From positions 16,466,890 to 16,530,889 of the forward strand of contig JARCOQ010000006.1 in the NCBI GenBank assembly GCA_029207755.1: a stretch of 64,000 nt of DNA, written 5' to 3'. Within the stretch, counting starts at the first letter, position 1; each line of letters begins with the position of its first letter. This document shows positions 50,326 through 58,357 of the stretch, in pieces. Below the pieces are notes generated by a model. The model made no database searches and was not told where the DNA came from. It saw only the letters and a program-made list of their open reading frames with translations. The position numbers were made by a program, and so were the translations under genes. The stretch comes from Chamaea fasciata. Taxonomy: Eukaryota > Chordata > Aves > Passeriformes > Sylviidae.

Positions 50326-50455
50326 GTACGTATGTTCTTGTTTATGGTTCTCTCAAGTATGACTTCATATTCTACAGTGCAGTAAAAGCACTGGGTACTG
50401 CTGAGACCAAAGGGAAATAATGTGTGATATTATTGGTTTTTTTTCTTCATGAAAG
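50326..50455 (+). other. SLIT2: 130-bp SLIT2 intron between D2 LRR10-11 and D2 C-cap
   Basis: The shortest intron in the window, phase 2. It begins GTACGT and ends TTTTTTTTCTTCATGAAAG. Reading through it in frame from the upstream exon meets a stop at about 50360, so retention would truncate the protein within D2. Confidence 0.92.
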
Positions 50456-50619
50456 GCATTTGGCTCAGAACCCATTTATCTGTGACTGCCATCTGAAGTG
50501 GCTGGCGGATTATCTCCACACAAACCCCATTGAGACCAGCGGTGCCCGCTGCACCAGCCCCCGCCGGCTGGCAAACAAAAGGATCGGCCAGATCAAAAGC
50601 AAGAAATTCCGCTGCTCAG
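50456..50619 (+). CDS. SLIT2: SLIT2 exon: D2 C-terminal cap (LRRCT)
   Basis: A 164-nt exon, the same length and phase pattern (2 in, 1 out) as the D1 cap exon at 28552, as expected for duplicated domains. It codes [35 protein letters not shown] and later KSKKFRCS. The four Cys (CDC, ARC, FRC) make the LRRCT disulfides. The basic run near the end ([15 protein letters not shown]) is well kept. The acceptor is GAAAG at 50451-50455, and the donor is GTAATT at 50620, a weaker site that may matter for the choice of the following microexon. 38 of 54 complete codons end in G or C. It closes the ROBO-binding domain. Confidence 0.97.
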
Positions 50620-51380
50620 GTAATTTTCTTAGTTCAGCTGCTTTTTTTCCTTTATTGGCCAAAAAAAAAAATAGTGGTTATAGAAGTTATAATGAAAGCA
50701 GCTGTCTCTCTACAGAATTATTAAACATCACAGTATTTTTTTTTAGTTCGTTGCCTGAACAGAGGGAAATCTGGGAAGTCATAGACTATTGGATCACGGA
50801 ACATTACTGTAGTTAACGTATTTGGCACTATTTCTGAGTAGCATTACATCTATCAAAATAAATGTAATATATAAAAACTTCAGAATGAAATGCTAGAGTT
50901 ATTCACTACAAGTACCACCATAAATCATTTTTTTTAAATTTCCACAGGGCTCTGGAATATGTGAAAGATGTAAAAATTTCTAAGCTAAATATGGAAACGT
51001 AACATATTCATTTTATACAGGGAGCTTGCTTCATACTGAAATTTACTGTTTTCTTTTTTCTAATCTTATTCCATTTCCTACTTACATTTCTTTAAATCCT
51101 AACTTTCGTCATATGGTATCCAGCTGTTCCAGGTGCATTTCACGTTCTACAGTTTATTCAGTCTCAAGTGCAAATACCAGATGAAAACTGTTTTGTTATC
51201 CGTGTTCCGGATACATTTATGACAATTCACACTTTGTTGTTTATCAGCTCTCGTTGTGAACACATTTTTTTCACTAAATTATCTGTAGTTAACTGCAGTC
51301 CATACTTAATCTAATAAAACTCATTCTTTGCTTGCTGACATTCAGGTGCATCTTCTATTTTTTTTTTTTTCTCTATTTAG
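50620..51380 (+). other. SLIT2: SLIT2 intron between D2 C-cap and 24-nt microexon
   Basis: A 761-bp phase-1 intron of unique sequence. It ends in a long T/C tract (51350-51378) and TTTAG. A TGC lies just upstream of that tract at 51347-51349. Part of it (about 51100-51300) has scattered CpGs and could be conserved splicing-regulatory sequence; that is inference. Confidence 0.85.
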
Positions 51381-51404
51381 CTAAAGAACAGTATTTCATT
51401 CCAG
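51381..51404 (+). CDS. SLIT2: SLIT2 24-nt microexon (AKEQYFIP)
   Basis: A 24-nt exon between a long pyrimidine tract with TTTAG and a GTAGGT donor. With the preceding G it codes A-K-E-Q-Y-F-I-P and leaves a G for the following Gly, giving FRCS-AKEQYFIP-GTED as in SLIT2 as recalled. It is phase 1 on both sides and a multiple of three, so skipping gives FRCS-G-TED without a frameshift. A human SLIT2 isoform eight residues shorter is listed, which fits skipping of this exon. It lies in the linker between D2 and D3, where it would lengthen the hinge and add an aromatic-hydrophobic patch. Regulated, tissue-specific inclusion is likely but cannot be read from the sequence. Confidence 0.93.
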
Positions 51405-52262
51405 GTAGGTTTGGCTCTGCAGTAAGATTGACTAACTGCAGATATTCTCTTCCTTTCACCCCCAAAGCAAAGTTTGTCATAGCTTTTAGGAAACTGATGC
51501 ATGTGTATTAACATGAATCATTACCTGTAGCTATACATAGTTTTCCCTTGTAGAATACTAGTAATTCTGTTTTCTGAATATAAGAGCTTAGCATGCAGCT
51601 CCATTTACCTTTTTCTTTCTCACAGATTTGCACTCAACCTACCAAAGATACACCTACTTAAATTATTTAGAAGGTTGCACCTGCTAGTTCATATTTTAAC
51701 TGACACTTTTACTTACCTTTTACCTTGCCTTTCTGCTGCTACTGTTTTTAAAATGTGGCTCCTGAGCTGCTTTTAAACACAGGAAACCATGCTGCCATCA
51801 AAGAGCTAGCGCAACTTAAAAGACTAAACATTTTACAAATGAACGTTTTCTTGCCTTGCTTTCATGCTCTCTGCTGGCCACATCTGCTGCTTGCTCAACC
51901 TCCTTTTGTTTAGGAAATCACAGTGGAATGCTTGGAAAAGAAAGCTGATATTCTTAATTAGAGGCATTCTTTGGTCTCATGCATACAGTGAATCAGAAAT
52001 GCTTTCCATTAAGGAAAATATGACTTTAGATTTGGCATGAAATAGCAATTTACACACTCCTTTAAGCTACAATAAGTCTATGATATTTTTACAGAAGGTT
52101 TACCAATGTTGGCCCTAGCTCTTTGAAAAATGAATCTTTCTTTCTTTTACCTTTCTTGTCAGTGTGTGTTGTTTTCTTAATAGAAAAAAAATTCACTCAC
52201 ATTATATTCATAAAAAATTATAAATAACAAAATAAACAAGGGAATAATGCATCTATTGATGA

Positions 52263-52302
52263 ATTACAGTATGTGATTTGCAATTACAGTATGTGATTTG
52301 CA
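52263..52302 (+). repeat. Perfect 20-bp tandem duplication
   Basis: attacagtatgtgatttgca occurs twice head to tail (52263-52282 and 52283-52302) with no mismatch, which suggests a recent duplication. Confidence 0.93.
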
Positions 52303-53501
52303 ATCAGGATTTTCTGCCATGGTTTAATATCTATAGTAATTGATTAGGACACCAGTGCACTTCTTCTTTCAAGTACTGCAGGTATATCATCATTCTCCTG
52401 TCATCTTAGTTGTTGTCTCTTTAGCTGGTACGTTTAACAGCTCTTCTCCAAATGCTGTGTGATGTAAAATTTAGATTTCCAGTAGTCACGTGGAGTTCTT
52501 CATGCCCTTATACTAATACATGGTTTTGAATATGAAGAAAAGACAAAATGAAGTACAAAAAAGGGCAGCAATTTGTCAGCACTGGCATCCACAAAAATGT
52601 GTTTTAAAGCAGCATAAAACAGAGGGATTCAATTTCACAAACCTGTAGTACCACTCCATTTCTTAATGTGTAGAACAGCTGTACTGCCACAGAGTGACTT
52701 CTACTCAACCTTGCCAGCACAACTTTTGCTTGTGAGTTAGAAATGTTTTCTTGCCAGCAAATGTCTTCACAGCCTGGCTATAATATGGCCACTCATGCAG
52801 TTTAGGTTTATTTACAAACCTGTTAAAAAACGTTATTCCTGGGAGAGGGCGGGCTGGGGGACAAGAAGAAGAAGGAGAAGAAAAGTAATTAAATTTAAAA
52901 TAATGGGCTATACACATGCTGCTTGAAATACAGCTTCTGTTGCTTTCTCTTTCTATCAGGTTATCAGGGAGATTCTACCTAAAAGTATTTTAGTTGTTAA
53001 AGGCATTATCCCTGAGTATTTAATTTTTTAAATGGCTAACAGTGATGAACTCTGGATGCAGGAGGAAAAAAAACCCCATATTTGTAGACTTGTTTATTGG
53101 GCATTAAAAAGTGCTAAAAACACTACTTTATACTTAAGTGGACATTACAAAATAATCTTAGCGTTTCTTTAAACACCTAAACATTTTTAGTATTTGTTTT
53201 AAATACGTCATTTGGAGATGTTGCTCTGCAGACACTAGGAAGTCCTAGTAAAATTTCATTATAGTAATTTCGAAGACTAAAGGTTTGCAAGTATTAAATA
53301 ATTTATTTGAAAAAATGTCATTTATCTGCTACCTCATAGAAGTACTCTACAGTAGTTTATCCATCATATGGATTACTAAAACATTTACAAGTGGTAGATT
53401 ACATAATATATGACTGTTGGATGTTTTTCCCCTCCACTGAGCAATCTGTTTCTCCTATATTTGTTTGTTTTATTAAGGATTTAAGTGGCATAGCATGTAT
53501 A

Positions 53502-53554
53502 TTTGACTCGATGATCCTTGTGGGTCTTTTCCAACTCAGAATATTCTGTAACTC
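53502..53554 (+). mobile_element. CR1 3'-end fragment
   Basis: It reads gactcgatgatccttgtggg then tcttttccaactcagaatat and tctgtaactc, the terminal ~50 bp of a CR1 LINE in the sense orientation. The body of the element is missing, as usual for these 5'-truncated insertions. Confidence 0.85.
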
Positions 53555-54330
53555 CTATATATGTTCAGGGAGCAACTTTTAAAGAACACATTCAAAATAG
53601 TGAAGAATAATTCATGGGAGGCATAATCATCATCCTATAAGAAATCTGCAATAAACCCCAATCTCATCTTCATTTTTAAATGCCGCTCAAAATGAATTAT
53701 TCTTTCTTTCTGCTGAAGACAATGGCCCTAGCACCATCTTCTAATCAAACAAAAGTTGAGTAGAGAACATGAGATCTTAGTTCATGTTTTTGTCTTAATT
53801 GGCATTACTCTGTCTTTCTTTCCTTCTTGGCTATCTTTACTTTTTCAGGAGTTCACCATTTTGGCTGTAAGTAAAGTTCAGTGTCTGAACTAAATCACAG
53901 TGTACCTCCCAGCCCTGATGCACCTTCTACTAGTCTCAGTCTTTTCACCTTTGTCCAAGAAGAACCCACAGGTCCTTTTGGCTTCTTTTTGTTTTGTCAC
54001 CCACCCTCAGTTCCTTACTGGATGTTTTTTCCTGATATGTTTAGGATGTTTTCTTTGACTGACTCTGGGAAATGGTGGAGGAAACTTTCAATGTGGTTCT
54101 TTTTTTTTTCCCTTTTTTTCTTTTTTTTTATAAATACTGTCTTTTTATTTAATCTGTGACAGTGATACTGTTCCTGTGACACTGGACATTCAGTAATAAG
54201 AATGCCATGTCATGTAAGAAAGTATTAAACTTCAAATGCTCCTGTAATTTATACCTACTCCTTCCTCTTTTCCCTTGCTCTTATCCTTGGCCTAATGGAT
54301 GCAGTTTTGATAATGTAGCGAGATTTTCTG

Positions 54331-54351
54331 TTGTGCTTGATCTAACCATGT
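54331..54351 (+). ncRNA. MIR218-1: Mature miR-218-5p
   Basis: The 21 bases begin ttgtgcttgatctaacc and carry the seed TGTGCTT at positions 2-8. They are identical to the vertebrate mature sequence as recalled. This is the dominant arm in known species. Confidence 0.97.
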
Positions 54352-54373
54352 GGTTGTGAGGTATGAGTAAAAC

Positions 54374-54395
54374 ATGGTTCTGTCAAGCACCATGG
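54374..54395 (+). ncRNA. MIR218-1: miR-218-1-3p arm
   Basis: The 22 bases begin atggttctgtcaagcacc. Human miR-218-1-3p as recalled has C where this sequence has T at 54381, outside its 2-8 seed only marginally (position 8), so the 3p targeting could differ slightly. Confidence 0.9.
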
Positions 54396-54978
54396 AACGT
54401 CACGCAGCTTTCTACAGCATGGCAAGCTGCTGAGGCTTAAGTCAGGATCACACATTTTTTAAATTAAAGCTGAAAACAGGGCTTTCAACTTATTTGTTGA
54501 GATGATGTGGAGTATCGGGACTATTAAAAAAAATAACAGAGGTTAATGAAGTCCAGTCAACAATATAAATTTGTAACCTGAGAAAGAGAAAAGGTGGCAT
54601 TCAGGATCCATTTATTCTTGATACAGAGAAAAAAAAGCAAATTCTAAAACAAAGAGTGGCATTTGTGTGATTAGCTATAAACAAGGCTAGATTGGCTGAC
54701 AACATAATCAGCAGAAAGTACAGCTGTGAAAAGCTCAAGTTAATGTTATCCTGCTATGTGAAGTTGGTCTCAGTTTCTTTTTCCAGCATATCTTAAGTCC
54801 CTATATTTAACCCTCTCTTGAAGCCCTTGTGTCTGTTCAGTATCACAAAGTTTATCATGCATTTCCCAAGTTACCCACCCGTTATCTGCATTGCAGACGT
54901 CTTTTCAGCCCTCTCACAAGAAGCAAATCTTATACTTTATTGACTTAGTTTCTGTGTTTTGACTTGAATCTTCTACAG

Positions 54979-55129
54979 GCACTGAAGATTACAGATCCAA
55001 ATTAAGTGGAGACTGCTTTGCAGATTTGGCTTGCCCTGAGAAATGTCGCTGTGAAGGGACCACAGTGGACTGCTCCAATCAGAAACTCAACAAAATTCCT
55101 GATCACATTCCCCAGTACACAGCAGAGTT
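54979..55129 (+). CDS. SLIT2: SLIT2 exon: D2-D3 linker end and D3 N-terminal cap (LRRNT)
   Basis: A 151-nt exon. It completes a Gly codon and codes [37 protein letters not shown] and [12 protein letters not shown]. The Cys pattern DCxxxxxCPxxCxC followed by VDC is the LRRNT cap of the third LRR domain. It enters in phase 1 and leaves in phase 2 with TT (Leu), the same pattern as the D2 cap exon at 31093. The acceptor is TTCTACAG ending at 54978, and the donor is GTAAGT at 55130. Recalled human SLIT2 has Glu for the Asp in PDHIP. The tight match across the linker ([12 protein letters not shown]) supports the preceding microexon junction. Confidence 0.97.
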
Positions 55130-55897
55130 GTAAGTTGAACCCATTACTTACAGAGAAAAAACTAAAATTATTAAATGTAAAACCACAGCTTTACTTTTTT
55201 TAAACAGCAAAAATTGAAAGTAACCTCTGTGGTGAACTTCAAAGGACTAAATATTCATAAAAATTATTTATGCATTATTTCAATACCATGTAGCCTTAAA
55301 AACCCATGATAAAGGAATAAATTAACTATTCTATGTTTCTAGTTCTTCAGGACCCGAGCAATCCACTTGGATTTTTTGAAAGGCAGTGGGGTTTATTTTG
55401 CTTTTAACTTTTAACTGCAGGAGAAAGTAGGGCATCCAGTAACCAGAGAGGTCTGTCTTAAAAAGTGCTACCTAGATGTTTAAACAGACAGAGACAATTC
55501 TTTTTATGCAAAGCATGCATTATGTTTGTTGGGCAGGAGACCAGAGGAAGATAAAGCAGACAAATAGTACAGAGTTAAGAAGATGAGATAATAAAATAAT
55601 GAATAGAAATGGGGAGAGAAGAACTCAGAGATTACTTGCTTAATAAGTGCCACATGGGAATGATTTGTAGGCATTACAACTGAAGTAATCTTCAAGGAGG
55701 GAGTGAAAGATAAAATTAAGACAGCTTTACAAGGCTTCTCTATGTGCAAAGAGCAGTATAAAAGGGAATGCAGAGGTGGTTGAAGGATTGGCGAAAAGGC
55801 AGATGAAAGTGGCTGTCATTGCAGAGCAAAGGTGGAAGGAAATAGCTGGTTTTCCTAGGAGACTCAGTTTAAAGAACAAGGCAAAATGTTGAACGAC

Positions 55898-55923
55898 AAA
55901 AAAAAAAAAAAAAAAAAAAAAAA
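55898..55923 (+). repeat. Poly(A) run, 26 nt
   Basis: An uninterrupted run of 26 A. The 400 bases upstream are purine-leaning, but I find no gene match, no target-site duplication and no LINE tail that would mark a retrocopy, so I call it only as a homopolymer. Confidence 0.9.
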
Positions 55924-56217
55924 GAGGGCTTTGATTTGACATGGTAAAGCAGCATAGAGATGTGGAGACAAGATTATTGTGATCAAGTTGTTACCCACTG
56001 GGTTGGGATGAGCAACAGGGTGGCACACCTCTTAAAGAGCAGCCCACAGCTGGCATCAAAGCAGCACTATGGCAATCAGATATTAAATAATGAGACTATT
56101 CTTAAGTATTCGAATATCTGGACAGGAAAAGGGATTTAAAACTGGAATATTTTTAAAACACAGATGGAGACTTTTTCCTGTCTCTGAGCTGTGAAAAGGA
56201 GTTGCGCAGTAATTTTC

Positions 56218-56831
56218 TGTGGTGGTTTTTGCTGGGGTGGAGTTAATTTCCTTCACAGTGAATAATATGGGCTTATGATTGGGAATTGTGCTGAGGAGAG
56301 GGTTGATAATATAGAGATGTTTTTGTTCTTGCTGAGCAGGGCTTACACGGAGTCGAAACCTTTTCTGCTTTTTGTACTGCCGTGCTGGCAAGGAAGTTGG
56401 GAGTGCATGGGAGGTTGGGAGGAGACACAACCAGGACAGGTGACCCAAACCGATATTAACTGATATTATTATAATAACCTAAGGGATATCCAGACCATGA
56501 CATCATGCTCGGTATATAAAGGGGAGAAAGGAGGAAGGGTGGGGCATTTGGAGGGATGGCATCTGTCTTCTCAAGACACTGTTACAATTGATGGAGCCCT
56601 GCTCTCCTGAGGATGGCTGAACACCTGCCTGCCCGTGGAGAGCAGTGAATTATTTTCTTGTTTTTCTTTGCTTGTGTGCTTGACTTTTAATTTCCCTATT
56701 AATCTGTCTTTATTTCTACCCATGAGTTTTCCAGCTTTTACCCTTTCCAGTTCTCTCCCAGATACTGATGGTGGAGAAGAGAGCAAGTGGCTGTGTTGAA
56801 TGTGGTGCCTTTCTGGGTTTAAACCACAACA
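56218..56831 (+). mobile_element. Solo LTR, avian ERVL-like family (copy 2, near full length)
   Basis: A 614-bp element that begins TGTGGTGGTTT and ends AAACCACAACA, an inverted terminal repeat with one mismatch and TG...CA ends. A TATA box (TATATAA, 56513-56519) and a following transcription-start region are present; the usual poly(A) signal position reads attaat. The flanking five bases, ttttc and tgttc, agree at four of five positions, consistent with a decayed target-site duplication. No internal retroviral genes flank it, so it is a solo LTR in the SLIT2 sense orientation. Open frames across it on the minus strand are not genes. It shares order and landmarks with the copy at 31560-32120. 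Confidence 0.9.
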
Positions 56832-57930
56832 TGTTCTTATTTAAAATCTGAAAATTACAATCGAGGAAAAAAATTGTGTGTCTTGTGTGAGGGGAGGTAG
56901 ATTTCGGTGCAAAAATACATTTTATGTTATCCTGTATTTTGAGATAAAATTGTTTAATTTAAGAATAAAAGCTGATGGAATAGGTAACAGGTTAAAGTGT
57001 AGGAGGAGATCATAAAGTAGTGGTTGTATAAATTAAGTTACTGAACCAAGAGAAGAGGAATGGAGTTGTTGAAATGATTAAGCATGCATTGCTTTGATAT
57101 TTAGGAGTAATCAGGTTTAATTTTGTCTTCTCTAAAGAAATAATAATCTCAATTTAGCATTTTAATTGTTTTTTTAGATTAATTTATTTGCATGTGGAAG
57201 ATATGGTGTTTTCTTTCTGTAATTATGGTTCCTACCTGTTAAATTCAGACAGAACAATCAAATAATCAAGGCTTATTTGCTCTATATCTTGAATACTCTA
57301 ATTTGAGTCAACAAAAGGGGTTTTTACTAAATATTTGGTTACAGCCCTTCTTTCATAAAATATCCAGTCTTATTTGGAGGTGTTAGTGGATTAAAAATCC
57401 ACCATTCCCCTAAGAGTGTTACAGAAGTTATTTTCTTTCACTTCTGTTAATTTATTTTTTATGGGAACTTTTAGTTTGAGATGGACTCTGCCTCTCTTCA
57501 GTTTCCATCATTGCTTCCTTTATATTTTTTGCAATTAAAGAGCCCTTTTCATTCCAGCACTCTATCCAAGTAAGATGGTGTTTAACAAAGTCATTATTCA
57601 GCCTTCTACTCGATAGGCTGTTCAGAGTGTTCTTCAAGTTATTTGATGTAATAAAAATTTTAACAGTCTTGCAAATATCCAGAGAGGATAGAGAAATTGC
57701 TTCTTCATTTTTTTTACTTCTGCTAAAAATCCATTTGCTCTAGCCAAATACATTCTTTTGGTATTTGCCTCACTGATACAAAAGTTACAGCTCTTCCTCT
57801 TGTTTCCTTCTCTTATCCCTGGTCTTTGTTGTTCTTCTTGGGACTTCCCAGTCTTGTTCTAGGACCATTTTTGATTTCCAGTTCACGATATTTATTGGCA
57901 TGTATGAGAGTAGCAGCTAGTTAGCCTTCC

Positions 57931-57947
57931 TTTTTTTTTTTTTTTTT
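57931..57947 (+). repeat. Poly(T) run, 17 nt
   Basis: A homopolymer in the intron upstream of D3 LRR12, with no attached element recognised. Confidence 0.9.
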
Positions 57948-58089
57948 AATCCACAAGATGTGATATAAAAACACGCGTTAGAGTCAAATTACACTGATTC
58001 TTCTTTAGGTGATGAGGAGAGCTAGACTAATTTCTGCAGGATGATGTTTGGAGTTGAATCTCAGCTTCGAAATGAAGACCTAAAGTAAG

Positions 58090-58357
58090 GAAAAAAGTTG
58101 TCCAAAGGAAAGCAACAAAGATGGTGCAGGGCCTTGAGGAGAAGCTGTATGAGGAGGGGCTGAGGTCACTTGGCCTGTTCAGCCTGGGGAAGAGGAGATT
58201 GAAAGGAGACCGCATTGCAGTCAAAACTTCCTCGTGAGGGGAAGAGGAGGGGCAGGATCTGATCACTTCTCTGTGGTGACCAGTCACAGAGTCAGGAAGT
58301 GGACCCAGTAATCATTGTGAGTCTCTTCCAACTCAGCATATGCTGTGATTCTATAAA
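58090..58357 (+). mobile_element. CR1 LINE 3' fragment
   Basis: Sense-strand CR1 3' region: 'caaaggaaagcaacaaagat', 'ggccttgaggagaagctgta', 'ggcctgttcagcctggggaa' and the end 'gtctcttccaactcagcata' with 'tgctgtgattctat'. It is about 270 bp, 5' truncated, with indels. Confidence 0.9.

Larger units (their letters stand above)
54307..54416 (+). ncRNA. MIR218-1: mir-218-1 precursor microRNA hairpin
   Basis: A 110-nt hairpin nearly identical to vertebrate mir-218-1 as I remember it. The 5' arm holds the mature miR-218-5p sequence unchanged, and the 3' arm pairs with it through GTGCTTGA/TCAAGCAC and AACCAT/ATGGTT, broken by a small internal loop. Two C-to-T differences from the human precursor are visible: one in the terminal loop (ggttgtgagg) and one in the internal-loop part of the 3' arm (54381). 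Neither should disturb pairing. It is in the sense of SLIT2 and presumably processed from the SLIT2 intron or from a transcript starting within it. miR-218 is known to repress ROBO1 and ROBO2 and to be strongly expressed in motor neurons. The position inside SLIT2 is conserved across vertebrates. Confidence 0.98.
51405..54978 (+). other. SLIT2: SLIT2 intron hosting mir-218-1
   Basis: A 3.6-kb phase-1 intron between the 24-nt microexon and the D3 N-cap. It contains a perfect 20-bp tandem duplication (52263-52302), a short CR1 3' end (53502-53554), T-rich runs near 54100-54130 and the mir-218-1 hairpin (54307-54416), about 560 bp before the next exon. The rest is unique AT-rich sequence with no recognised feature. 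Confidence 0.9.

Noticed and set aside
50424..50816. 130-codon frame extending past the D2 C-cap donor
   Set aside because: Read-through of the GTAATT donor; the downstream residues match nothing in SLIT2, whereas the 24-nt microexon continues the known protein.
55500..55923. Possible processed retrocopy ending in poly(A)
   Set aside because: No similarity to a known mRNA is evident and no flanking duplication was found; the A26 run alone is not enough.
56083..56448. 121-codon open frame on the minus strand
   Set aside because: It runs across the antisense of the solo LTR and flanking intron; chance frame.
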